NCBI GenBank assembly: GCA_963742205.1
Contig: CAVUKZ010000007.1
Span: forward strand, 239,088 to 303,087
Direction: 5' to 3'
From: WHSW01 sp963742205
GTDB lineage: Bacteria; Actinomycetota; Thermoleophilia; Solirubrobacterales; 70-9
DNA: 64,000 nt
The notes under the pieces were generated by a model, which did no database searches, was not told where the DNA came from, and saw only the letters and a program-made list of their open reading frames with translations. The position numbers were made by a program, and so were the translations under genes. Of this stretch, positions 1-8,282 are shown piece by piece (within the stretch, counting starts at the first letter, position 1; every line of letters begins with the position of its first letter).

Positions 1-339
1 GGAGCGGGGGACGTCCGTGAGCCCGAAGGCGACGTTGCGCCACGCGTTCAGGTGCGGGAACAGGGCGTACTGCTGAAAGAGGTAGCCGCAATCGCGCCGT
101 TCCGGCGGCAGGTCGATGCCGGCCTCGATGTCGAGCCAGCGGCGCTCGCCGAGCGCCACCTGTCCGCGGTCGGGCCGGTGCAGGCCGGCGATCGCTCGCA
201 GCACGGTGCTCTTGCCGGCGCCCGACGGGCCGACGAGCGCGAGGCTCGTGCCGGAATCGACCTCCAGCTCGACCTCCAGCTCGAACTCGCGCAGGGCGCT
301 CGCGATCCGGGCTCGGAGCCCTGCCGGCTCCGCGACCAT
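1..339 (-). CDS. modC: Molybdate ABC transporter ATP-binding protein ModC (N-terminal part, cut by window edge)
   Basis: Cytoplasmic ATPase that powers molybdate import with ModB and ModA. The first 113 residues are visible: a Walker A motif GPSGAGKST at about residues 37-45 and a Q-loop region FQQYALFPHL near residue 93, both typical of ABC ATPases. The gene runs off the left edge, so the ABC signature, Walker B and any TOBE domain are not seen. The ATG at 339 lies 2 bases after the modB stop, so modA, modB and modC form one leftward operon. The assignment to molybdate rather than another oxyanion rests on the ModB and ModA neighbours. Confidence 0.9.
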   Translation of the reverse strand, partial: MVAEPAGLRARIASALREFELEVELEVDSGTSLALVGPSGAGKSTVLRAIAGLHRPDRGQVALGERRWLDIEAGIDLPPERRDCGYLFQQYALFPHLNAWRNVAFGLTDVPRS

Positions 340-341
340 CG

Positions 342-1145
342 TCAGGCCTGGACGCCGCCGAGCAGGGGCGAGCGGCCGAGCAGCTTCACCGCCAGCAGCA
401 GGCCGGCGGAGGCCGCGACCAAAACGGCGGAGAGCGCCAGCGCGGCCGGGAAGTCGCGGGCGAAGGTCGCGAAGATCGCCAGCGGCGCCGTCTGGGTGAT
501 CCCCTGGAAGGAGCCGGCGAACATCAAGGTGGCGCCGAACTCGCCCAGCGCCCGGCCCCAGGCCAGCGCCATGCCCGTGGTGATCCCCGCCCCGGCGCAC
601 GGGATCGCCACGCGCCAAAACGCGCGTGCCTCGCCGGCGCCCAGGGTCCGCGCGGCAGCGGTCAGGTCGGGGTCGACGGCCGCGAACGCTGCCTGCGCCT
701 GGCGCAGGTAAAACGGCGCGGCGACGAACGTGAGCGCCACGATCACCCCGGCGGTCTGCAGGACCAGCTCGATCCCGGCGTCGTCGAGCAGGGAGCCGAA
801 GATCCCGCTCGGTCCGAAGGCGGCCAGCAGGCCGATGCCCGCGACCGCGGGCGGCAGCACGAGCGGCAGCTCGATCGCCGTGGTCACCAGCGACTTACCG
901 CGGAAGTCGCGAGTTGCCAGGAAGTACGCGGCGGGCGTGCCGACGACGACGATGATCACGAGCGCCGCGACGGTCGTCTTCAGGCTCAGCCACAGCGCGT
1001 CGCGGGCGACGTCGCTGCCGAGGCTGTCGATCAGGTCGCCGGGCGGCGTGTTGGCGAAGATCGCCACCACGGGCAGGAGCAGGAACAGGACCGCCAGCGT
1101 GAGGGCTGCGACGAGGACGACCGCGAACGGGCCCCGGTGCCTCAT
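342..1145 (-). CDS. modB: Molybdate ABC transporter permease ModB
   Basis: Inner-membrane channel subunit for molybdate uptake, 267 residues, about the usual size. It has several hydrophobic helices, the first at about residues 8-30. The EAA-type loop that docks the ATPase is visible near residues 165-200 (AARTLGAGEARAFWRVAIP, then GRALGEFGATLMFAG). It follows modA by 7 bases and precedes modC by 2, so it is cotranscribed with both. Confidence 0.93.
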   Translation of the reverse strand: MRHRGPFAVVLVAALTLAVLFLLLPVVAIFANTPPGDLIDSLGSDVARDALWLSLKTTVAALVIIVVVGTPAAYFLATRDFRGKSLVTTAIELPLVLPPAVAGIGLLAAFGPSGIFGSLLDDAGIELVLQTAGVIVALTFVAAPFYLRQAQAAFAAVDPDLTAAARTLGAGEARAFWRVAIPCAGAGITTGMALAWGRALGEFGATLMFAGSFQGITQTAPLAIFATFARDFPAALALSAVLVAASAGLLLAVKLLGRSPLLGGVQA

Positions 1146-1152
1146 GTCGAGG

Positions 1153-1920
1153 TCAGTTCGGGGGCGGGGGCCCGAAGCCCGCGTTCTCGAGGGCCGTGGC
1201 GCCGTCGCCCGCGAGCAGGCCGTCGATGAACGACTTCGCGCCCCCCGGGTTGGCAGCGCCGTCTACGACCGCGGCGCCGTAGGCGACGTCGGGCTGCAGG
1301 TCCTTGGGCAGTTGGATCGCCCTCAGCGCCCCGTCGGTCGCGACGACGTCGGTGATGTAGACGAAGCCCGCGTCCACGGCTCCCTGGGTGAGCTTGCCGA
1401 CGATCCCCGCGACGTCCGGCTCCTGCGAGCGCACGTTGTCGAGGATCGCGTCGGACTCGCTCTTCGGCAGGCGCCCCAGCACCTCGCGCGTGTAGTCGCC
1501 GACCGGCACACCCTCGTCGCCGATCGCCAGCGTGACGTCGCCGGTCAGGTCCTCGATCGAGCTGATCTCGGAGCCCTCGGGCACCGCGAGCACCAGGGTG
1601 TTGGTCGCGAACACGACCGGCTTGGAGACCAGGCCGTCCTTGTAGAGGTCGTCGGGGAGGCTCGTGTTGGCCGCCGCGTAGACGTCCGGCTTCACGCCCT
1701 GGCGGATCTGGGCGGCGAGGTCGTCGGACCCGGCGAACGACTGCTTGGCATCGATCCCTGCTGTCTCGGCATAGGCCTCGAACGCGGGCTGCAGCGACGC
1801 GGCCGCGGACACGACCAGCGGATCGCCGGACGACGCGGAGGCCGAACCGGAGTCGTCATCGCCGCAACCGGCCGCGATCGCGGCGGCGACCGCAAGGCTG
1901 GCGAAGAGCGCTGGCCTCAA
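1153..1920 (-). CDS. modA: Molybdate-binding lipoprotein ModA
   Basis: Extracytoplasmic molybdate receptor of the modABC importer, 255 residues. The N-terminus is a lipoprotein signal: a hydrophobic stretch ending in a lipobox-like IAAGC at about residues 15-19, followed by a Ser/Asp/Gly-rich linker. The first ligand loop looks like VSAAASLQPAF, the usual ModA pattern where Ser and Ala backbone bind the oxyanion. Its start ATG overlaps the stop of the upstream HTH-TOBE regulator by 4 bases (ATGA), implying translational coupling. Confidence 0.92.
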   Translation of the reverse strand: MRPALFASLAVAAAIAAGCGDDDSGSASASSGDPLVVSAAASLQPAFEAYAETAGIDAKQSFAGSDDLAAQIRQGVKPDVYAAANTSLPDDLYKDGLVSKPVVFATNTLVLAVPEGSEISSIEDLTGDVTLAIGDEGVPVGDYTREVLGRLPKSESDAILDNVRSQEPDVAGIVGKLTQGAVDAGFVYITDVVATDGALRAIQLPKDLQPDVAYGAAVVDGAANPGGAKSFIDGLLAGDGATALENAGFGPPPPN

Positions 1921-2315
1921 TGTGCCTGGCCCGTGCCGCGCTCGACCATCACGGACGTGGCCTTCACCATCGCGGTCGCCTCGACTCCCTCGACCAGGCC
2001 GAGTTCCTCGACGGCGTCGCGGGTGATCGCTGCGGTCACGCGGTGGGGGCCGGCCTCGATCTCGACCAGCGCCATCACCCCGTCGACCTCGACCGAGGTG
2101 ACCACGCCGGGGAAGCGGTTGCGGGTCGACAGCGCGTCGCCCGCCTTGTGACGCTCGGGGTGCGAGCGCAGCCGATCGATCTCGGCCGCCGGCACGCGCC
2201 GCCGGTTACCCTCGTCGCGGGTCGTCTCGATCTTGCCCTCCCGATCCCAGCGACGCAGCGTGTCCACGCTGACGTCGAGGGCGCGGGCGGCTTCGCCGAG
2301 GCTGAGATCGGACAT
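1917..2315 (-). CDS. HTH (MerR/excisionase type) plus TOBE domain regulator, probable molybdate-responsive regulator of modABC
   Basis: A 132-residue protein with two parts. Residues about 4-50 are a MerR/excisionase-like helix-turn-helix (LSLGEAARALDVSVDTLRRW). Residues about 66-128 are a TOBE/Mop-like domain (FPGVVTSVEVDGVMALVEIE), a fold that binds molybdate or tungstate. It is not ModE, which has a different HTH, but the domain logic is the same. It is the first gene of the leftward mod operon, and an inverted repeat sits directly upstream, so autoregulation by molybdate is a reasonable inference. The ATG at 2315 would give a very short leader. Confidence 0.8.
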   Translation of the reverse strand: MSDLSLGEAARALDVSVDTLRRWDREGKIETTRDEGNRRRVPAAEIDRLRSHPERHKAGDALSTRNRFPGVVTSVEVDGVMALVEIEAGPHRVTAAITRDAVEELGLVEGVEATAMVKATSVMVERGTGQAH

Positions 2316-2316
2316 C

Positions 2317-2337
2317 TACCTAAGCATTACATAGGTA
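2317..2337. promoter_or_regulatory. Inverted repeat in the divergent promoter between the HTH-TOBE regulator and the DUF6457 gene
   Basis: Perfect 6-bp arms TACCTA (2317-2322) and TAGGTA (2332-2337) separated by 9 bases, in an unusually AT-rich patch between two divergent genes. The left arm begins 1 base beyond the regulator start codon. The position suits an operator controlling both directions. Binding by the adjacent HTH-TOBE protein is inference. Confidence 0.55.
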
Positions 2338-2354
2338 AGTCAGAGGGAGAGACG

Positions 2355-2579
2355 ATGAACGCACGAGAGTGGCTCGACGCCTTTGCCGCCGAGCTCGGCA
2401 CGGAGCCGCCGACCAACGACGAGATCAAGCGGGTGCTCGACCTCGCTGCCGTCGCCGCCCACGGTTCCGAGCGGATCGCCGCCCCCGTCGCCTGCTGGGT
2501 CGGCGGCCGCGCCGGCGCCTCGCTCGACGAGCTCCAGGCCGCCGCCGAGCGGGTCGAGGCCAACCGCGCAGCCGAATGA
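2355..2579 (+). CDS. Small DUF6457 family protein
   Basis: A 74-residue protein starting at ATG 2355 after a purine-rich ribosome-binding site (GAGGGAGAG). The sequence (MNAREWLDAFAAELG, then VLDLAAVAAHGSERIAAPV) matches my recollection of DUF6457, a small actinobacterial domain often found beside or fused to molybdenum cofactor proteins such as MobA. Its molecular role is unknown. The stop overlaps the start of the MOSC gene (ATGA), so the two are translationally coupled; with modABC next door the context again points to molybdenum metabolism. Confidence 0.7.
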   Translation: MNAREWLDAFAAELGTEPPTNDEIKRVLDLAAVAAHGSERIAAPVACWVGGRAGASLDELQAAAERVEANRAAE

Positions 2580-3208
2580 GGGTCGCCGCTCTCTGGCGCT
2601 ATCCGGTCAAGGGGCTGCGGGGCGAGAGCCTCGAGCGGGTCGAGGTCGCGGACGAGGGGATCCCGGGCGACCGCTGCCTGCGGGTGATGGACGAGCGCGG
2701 GATCGTCACCGGGCGGCGCAAGCAGCGGATGGTGGGGCTCGCGGCAACCCTGAACGGCGACGGCGAGCCGCTGGTCGATGGGCACCCCTGGCGGTCCGCC
2801 GAGGCGGCCGCCACGATCCGAGATGCCGCCGGCGCCGCCGCGCAGCTGAGCCGGCCGTTCGGCGGCCACGAGCACGACGCGGCCAACATCCTGCTGCTCA
2901 GCGACGGCTCGGTGAGCCAGCTCGGCTACGACCTGCGGCGATTCCGCCCGAACATCTACTTCGAGGGGGCCGACGGCCCGGTCGAGCTCGGGTGGGTCGG
3001 CCGCCGCGTGCGGATCGGCGACCTGGTGCTGTCGGTCGACGAGCCGTGCGTGCGCTGCGTGATCACGACCATCGACCCGGACACGATCGAGGTCGACCTC
3101 GACGTGCTGAAGCGGACCAACGCCGAGCTCGACGGCAACATGGGGGCCTACTGCAGCGTGGTCGAGCCCGGCACGATCGCGGTCGGCGACGCGGTCGAGC
3201 CCGTCTGA
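2576..3208 (+). CDS. MOSC domain protein (molybdenum cofactor sulfurase C-terminal-like)
   Basis: A 210-residue protein with an N-terminal MOSC_N-like beta-barrel (RVAALWRYPVKGLRGESL at the start) and a MOSC domain. The conserved cysteine region EPCVRCVITTIDPDT lies around residues 152-166; this Cys in the family carries sulfur or binds Moco. Similar stand-alone proteins are thought to bind or deliver molybdenum cofactor, or to reduce N-hydroxylated compounds as in mARC. The start overlaps the DUF6457 stop. The substrate cannot be told from sequence. Confidence 0.85.
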   Translation: MRVAALWRYPVKGLRGESLERVEVADEGIPGDRCLRVMDERGIVTGRRKQRMVGLAATLNGDGEPLVDGHPWRSAEAAATIRDAAGAAAQLSRPFGGHEHDAANILLLSDGSVSQLGYDLRRFRPNIYFEGADGPVELGWVGRRVRIGDLVLSVDEPCVRCVITTIDPDTIEVDLDVLKRTNAELDGNMGAYCSVVEPGTIAVGDAVEPV

Positions 3209-3236
3209 GGCACACCACCGCGTCTACTGTCCCGCG

Positions 3237-3992
3237 ATGGCGTGGGACCACGAGGGGCTCGGGGCGGTTATCGCGTTCGTCGTGGCGACCGTGACGACGC
3301 CCGCCGGCGTTTCGGGCGCGGTGCTCCTGGTGCCGGTCCAGGTGAGCATCCTCGGCGTCCCGAACCCCGCGCTCACGCCGACGAACCTGCTCTACAACGT
3401 CATCGCGACGCCCGGGGCGATGCTCGGTTACCGGGGGTTCGACCGCGCGCTCGTCCGGCTCCTGGCCGCGGGGACGGTGCCGGGCGTGATCGTCGGAGCG
3501 ATCCTCCGGGTGACCGTGTTGGACGGTCCGCAGGCGTTCTTCGGCGTGATCGCCGTCGTGCTGCTGCCCCTCGGCGTCTGGCTGTTGCTCGACCGCCCGG
3601 CCCGGCCACGGCCGGCGCGCGAGAGCAGGATCGTCGCGCTCGCATTGGCGGTGGGGCTGATCGGGGGCATCTACGGGATCGGCGGCGGCTCGCTGCTCGC
3701 GCCGCTGCTCGTCGGCATGGGCCTGTCGGTGCTCGCGGTCGCGCCGGCGTCGATCGCCGTCACCTTTCTCACCTCCGTCGTCGGCGTCGTCGCGTTCGCG
3801 TTGCTGTCGCTCACGCAGAGCGGCTCGATCGCCCCGGACTGGTCGCTCGGCATCGCGCTCGGGCTGGGTGGTCTGGCCGGCGGGTACTGCGGCGCGCGGC
3901 TTCAGGGCCGGCTGCCGGAGGCCCTGATCCGGCGCGGGCTCGGGGTGCTCGCGATCCTGCTCGCCGTGCGTTACGCGATCGAGCTTGTGTGA
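3237..3992 (+). CDS. TSUP (TauE/SafE) family membrane permease
   Basis: A 251-residue polytopic membrane protein, with about 7-8 hydrophobic segments and two related halves (VSGAVLLVPVQVSILGVPNP early, GIGGGSLLAPLLVGMGLSV later), the signature of the TSUP/DUF81 family. Members export sulfite, sulfoacetate or other organic anions, or take up small anions. The substrate is not predictable here. It lies 28 bases after the MOSC gene and just before an acyl-CoA ligase gene. Confidence 0.85.
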   Translation: MAWDHEGLGAVIAFVVATVTTPAGVSGAVLLVPVQVSILGVPNPALTPTNLLYNVIATPGAMLGYRGFDRALVRLLAAGTVPGVIVGAILRVTVLDGPQAFFGVIAVVLLPLGVWLLLDRPARPRPARESRIVALALAVGLIGGIYGIGGGSLLAPLLVGMGLSVLAVAPASIAVTFLTSVVGVVAFALLSLTQSGSIAPDWSLGIALGLGGLAGGYCGARLQGRLPEALIRRGLGVLAILLAVRYAIELV

Positions 3993-4008
3993 CAATCGAC
4001 GCGGGCCG

Positions 4009-5660
4009 ATGGAGAGGACGCTCGACTCTCCTACGAGAAGGGACCGCAGCCGACCGCGCTGCTGGTCGAGACGATCGGCGCCAACCTGGCGCGAACCGTC
4101 GCCGAGCATCCCGATCGCCCGGCTCTGATCAGCCGCCACCAGGGTGTGCGGCTCAGCTACTCGGAGCTCGACGCCGAGGTCGACCGGATCGCGCGGGCGC
4201 TGATCGCCGCGGGCCTGGAGCGCGGCGACCGGCTCGGCCTCTGGAGCCCGAACCGGGCCGAGTGGGCGCTGATCCAGTACGCGACCGCGCGGCTCGGGGT
4301 GATCCTGGTCAACGTCAACCCGGCCTACCGCTCGCACGAGCTCGCCTACGCGGCGCGGCAGTCCGGCTGTCGGATGCTGATCGCGGCACGCGACTTCAAG
4401 TCCAGCGACTACGTCGCCATGGTCGAAGAGGTCCGCGGCGAGCTGGACGCGCTCGAGCGCGTCGTCCACTTCGACGGGCCCGGGTGGGACGAGCTCCTGG
4501 CCGGCGCCGACGGCGTCGATCCCGAGGAGGTCGCCCAGCGCTCGGCACCGCTGGAGCCCGACGACCCGATCAACATCCAGTACACCAGCGGCACGACTGG
4601 CTTTCCCAAGGGCGCGACCCTGAGCCACGTCAACATCCTCAACAACGGCTTCTTCACCGGCGAGGGCTGCCGGATCACCGCGGAGGACTCGATCTGCGTC
4701 CCGGTGCCGTACTACCACTGCTTCGGGATGGTGATGGGCAACCTCGCGGCGATCTCGCACGGCGCAGCGGTCGTGCTGCCCGCGGAGGCGTTCGAGCCGG
4801 TCTCGGTGCTCGACGCGGTGAGCGCGGAGCGGTGCACGACGCTCTACGGGGTGCCGACGATGTTCATCGCCGAGCTCGCCGAGCTCGACCGCGATCCCGA
4901 GCGCTGGGACCTGAGCTCGCTGCGCACGGGGATCATGGCCGGCTCGCCGTGCCCGGTCGAGACGATGCGCGCCGTCATCGACCGGATGAACATGGCCGAG
5001 GTGACCATCTGTTACGGGATGACCGAGACCTCGCCGGTCTCGGCCCAGACCGGCTACGACGACGAGCTCGAGCTCCGCGTCTCGACCGTCGGCACCGTGC
5101 ATCCGCACGTCGAGGTCCGGGTGGCCGACCCGGATACCGGGGAGCTCCTGCCACGCGGCGAGACCGGCGAGTTCCAGACCCGCGGCTACAGCGTCATGCT
5201 CGGCTACTGGGAGGACCCCGAGCGAACCGCGGAGGCGATCGACGCCGAGGGCTGGATGCACACCGGCGACCAGGCGACGATGGACGACGCCGGCTACCTG
5301 AAGATCGTCGGCCGGATCAAGGACATGGTCATCCGCGGCGGCGAGAACGTGTACCCGCGCGAGCTCGAGGAGTTCCTGCTCGGCCACCCGGACGTGCTCG
5401 ACGTCCAGGTCGTGGGCGTCCCGGACGAGCGCTTCGGCGAGGAGCTCTGCGCCTGGGTCCGGCTGCGCGACGGCGCCGAGTGCGAGCCCGAGGACCTGCG
5501 CGAGCACTGCCGCGGGCAAATCGCGCATTACAAGGTGCCGCGTTACGTGCGCTTCACGGACGAGTTCCCGATGACCGTGACCGGCAAGGTGCAGAAGTTC
5601 AAGCTGCGCGAGCGCGCGGTCGCGGAGCTCGGATTGGAGTCGCAGCCCAGCGCCGCGTGA
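4009..5660 (+). CDS. Acyl-CoA synthetase, AMP-forming (FadD type), with a probable frameshift near the start
   Basis: ANL-superfamily ligase that would activate a fatty or aryl acid to its CoA thioester via an acyl-adenylate. Motifs: P-loop YTSGTTGFPKGA, motif YGMTETSP, the A8 region MHTGDQATMDDAGYLKIVGR, and the A10 lysine region TVTGKVQKFKLRE near the C-terminus. The main reading frame has no start codon upstream of residue LSYEKG, but an ATG at 4009 in the next frame gives MERTLD; one missing base near 4027 would join them into a normal FadD-type N-terminus of about 550 residues. The chain length of the substrate is unknown. Confidence 0.85.
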
Positions 5661-5673
5661 GAGGATCCGGCTG

Positions 5674-7869
5674 ATGGCCACCGAGAAAGTCACCTATTGC
5701 CGCGTATGCGAGCCGCTCTGCGGGATGGTCGCCACCGTCGCCGACGGCGAGCTGGTCAAGGTCCGCCCGGACCCCGACCATCCGCTCTCGAAGGGGTTCG
5801 CGTGCCCGAAGGGCATCGCGATGGCGGAGGTGCACAACGACCCCGACCGCGTCCTGCATCCGCTCAAGCGCCAGGCCGACGGCACGTTCGAGCGCGTCTC
5901 GTGGGACGCGGCGCTGGACGAGATCGGCGACCGGCTGGGCGCGATCGTCAAGCGCCACGGCGGCGACGCGGTCGGCTGGTACATGGGCAACCCCGGCGCC
6001 TTCTCGTACTCGCACCCGCTCTGGGTCAAGGGCCTGCTCGACGCGCTCGGCTCGCCGCACTCCTACACGGCGTCCTCGCAGGACGTCTCGAACCGGTTCG
6101 CCGCCAGCCAGTTCCTCTACGGCTCGCCCTACGTGGTCCCGATCCCCGACCTGGCGCGGACCGATTTCCTCCTGGTGGTCGGCGCCAACCCGCTCGTCTC
6201 CCACGGGAGCGTGCTCACCGCGCCGCGGATCAAGGACCAGCTGCACGCGATCACGGACCGCGGCGGGCGTGTGGTCGTGGTCGACCCGCGGCGCTCGGAG
6301 ACAGCGCGCGCTTTCGAGCACGTGGCGATCGACCCCGACGGCGACGCCTGGATGCTGCTCTCGATGCTCGAGGTGATCTTCGGCGAGGGGCTCGAGGACC
6401 GCGACGCGATCGAGCGCCAGGCGACGGGCAGCGCGAAGCTGCGACGGCTCGTCGCCGAGTACCCGCCCGAGGCCACCGAGGGCCGCAGCGGGGTGCCGGC
6501 GCGCGAGGTTCGCCGCCTGGCGCGTGACCTGGCCACGGCCGAGCGCGCCGCGGTCTATGGGCGCACCGGCTCGTGCCTGGGGCGCCACGGCACGCTGGTC
6601 GCGTTCCTGCTCGACGCGCTGAACCTGGTCACCGGCAACCTCGACCGTGAGGGCGGGGCGATGTTCGGCGATCCGCCGATCGACCTGAGCCGCGTCGTCG
6701 ATCTCGCCGGTCTGGGGACGTACGCCAAGGTGCGCTCGCGCGTGGGCGACCTCCCCGAGGTGCTCGGCTCGCTGCCCGCCTCGGTGATGGCGAAGGAGAT
6801 GACGACCCCCGGCAAGGGTCAGATCCGGGCGATGTTCTTCTCCGCCGGCAACCCGGTGCTCTCCGTGCCCAACGGCCCCGAGCTCGAGGCCGCGATCGAG
6901 GACACCGACCTCTCGGTCGCGATCGACCTCTACGTCACCGACACCTCGCGCCACTGCGACTTCGTGCTCCCGGCGACGACCATGTACGAGCGCGAGGACT
7001 TCCCGTTGCCGTTCCTCGCCCTGTTCAGCACCCCGTTCGTCCAGATGACGGACGCGGTGGTGAAGCCGCGAGGCGAGGCGCGCCAGGAGTGGGAGGTGAT
7101 CGAGGCGATCTCGCAGCGGATCGGCGTCGTCCCGTCCAGCGTCTGGGCGGCGCGCCTGGTGGGCAAGCTCGGAGTGCGCCTCAGCCCCACGCGGCTGGTC
7201 GACCTGCTGCTGCGCTCGGGGCCGAAGGGCGACTGGTTCGGGCTGCGCCGCGGTGGCCTCAGCGTCGCGAAGCTGAGGGACAACCCGCACGGGATCGTGC
7301 TCGCCGACCACCTGGCCCCGGACGTGATGCGAGACCAGATCCGCAACCGCACCGGGCGCGTGCGGCTCGACCCGCCCGAGATCCTCGAGGACGCCGACCT
7401 GCTGGCGCGACGGAACGGCCACGACCCCGACTTCCCGCTGCGGCTGATCGGGCTGCGCGAGTTGCGCTCCCACAACTCCTGGATGCACAACTCGCCGCTG
7501 CTGATGCGCGGTGAGCGCACGCACGCGGCCCGCATCCACCCCGACGACGCCGAGGAGCTCGGGATCGGCGACGGCGACGCGGTGCGGGTCAGCTCCGCGC
7601 ACGGGGCGATCGAGCTCCCCGCGGCGGTCACCGACGAGATCAAGCGCGGCACGGTCGCCGTCCCCCACGGCTGGGGGCACAGCGGTGGCTGGAGCGTCGC
7701 CGCGGCGGCCGGGGGCGCGAACGTCAACGAGCTCGCCTCCTCGGACCCGGCTGACCTCGAGCGGCTGGCCGGGATGGCGCACCTGAACGGGATCCCGATC
7801 CGCGTCGAGCGGATCGAGGTGGCGCCGCAACCGCAGCGCGCCGCGGCCGAGCCCGCCGCGGTCGCCTAG
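5674..7869 (+). CDS. Molybdopterin-dependent oxidoreductase (DMSO reductase superfamily, formate-dehydrogenase-like)
   Basis: A 731-residue bis-MGD enzyme. An N-terminal [4Fe-4S] motif is visible as CRVCEPLC (residues 9-16) plus a distal Cys in FACPKG (residue 44). Central molybdopterin domains follow, then a C-terminal MGD-binding domain (LRSHNSWMHNSPLL, then VPHGWGHSGGWS). The place where the metal ligand sits in formate dehydrogenases reads YTASSQDVSN, without Cys or selenocysteine, so an Asp or Ser ligand is likely and a formate dehydrogenase label is doubtful. There is no Tat signal, so it should act in the cytoplasm. Mo uptake and cofactor genes occur in the same window. Confidence 0.85.
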   Translation: MATEKVTYCRVCEPLCGMVATVADGELVKVRPDPDHPLSKGFACPKGIAMAEVHNDPDRVLHPLKRQADGTFERVSWDAALDEIGDRLGAIVKRHGGDAVGWYMGNPGAFSYSHPLWVKGLLDALGSPHSYTASSQDVSNRFAASQFLYGSPYVVPIPDLARTDFLLVVGANPLVSHGSVLTAPRIKDQLHAITDRGGRVVVVDPRRSETARAFEHVAIDPDGDAWMLLSMLEVIFGEGLEDRDAIERQATGSAKLRRLVAEYPPEATEGRSGVPAREVRRLARDLATAERAAVYGRTGSCLGRHGTLVAFLLDALNLVTGNLDREGGAMFGDPPIDLSRVVDLAGLGTYAKVRSRVGDLPEVLGSLPASVMAKEMTTPGKGQIRAMFFSAGNPVLSVPNGPELEAAIEDTDLSVAIDLYVTDTSRHCDFVLPATTMYEREDFPLPFLALFSTPFVQMTDAVVKPRGEARQEWEVIEAISQRIGVVPSSVWAARLVGKLGVRLSPTRLVDLLLRSGPKGDWFGLRRGGLSVAKLRDNPHGIVLADHLAPDVMRDQIRNRTGRVRLDPPEILEDADLLARRNGHDPDFPLRLIGLRELRSHNSWMHNSPLLMRGERTHAARIHPDDAEELGIGDGDAVRVSSAHGAIELPAAVTDEIKRGTVAVPHGWGHSGGWSVAAAAGGANVNELASSDPADLERLAGMAHLNGIPIRVERIEVAPQPQRAAAEPAAVA

Positions 7870-7880
7870 CGGGCCGCGCG

Positions 7881-8282
7881 GTGAGCCGCGCGCCGGAGCC
7901 GGCCTGGCCGGTGCTCTACGACGCCGACTGCGGCTTCTGCAAGTGGAGCCTCGACAAGCTGCTCGCCTGGGATCGGCGCCGGCGCCTGCGCCCGGTGGCG
8001 ATCCAGAGCCCGCAGGGCGAGCAACTGCTCGCGGGGATGACGGAGGACGAGCGCCTGGCCTCGTGGCACCTGGTCCTCCCGTCGGGCGAGGTCCGCTCCG
8101 GTGGCGCGGCCGCCGAGCCGCTCGCCCGCCTGCTACCGGGCGGCCGGCCGCTGGCGGCGGTGTTCGCCGCCTTCCCGAGGGCGACCGAGCGCGCGTATCG
8201 CTGGGTCGCCGATCACCGCTCGGCGCTCGCCCGGCTCGTGCGCGCCGACCGGGACCGGCCGTTGCGCCGCAGCGGCGCCTAG
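7881..8282 (+). CDS. DCC family thiol-disulfide oxidoreductase-like protein (DUF393)
   Basis: A 133-residue protein starting at GTG 7881, 11 bases after the molybdoenzyme. It carries the hallmark YDADCGFC at about residues 13-20, which gives the DCC family its name and resembles a thioredoxin CxxC site. A redox role is presumed for the family but no substrate is established. Its stop overlaps the convergent stop of the DMT exporter gene. Confidence 0.85.
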   Translation: MSRAPEPAWPVLYDADCGFCKWSLDKLLAWDRRRRLRPVAIQSPQGEQLLAGMTEDERLASWHLVLPSGEVRSGGAAAEPLARLLPGGRPLAAVFAAFPRATERAYRWVADHRSALARLVRADRDRPLRRSGA

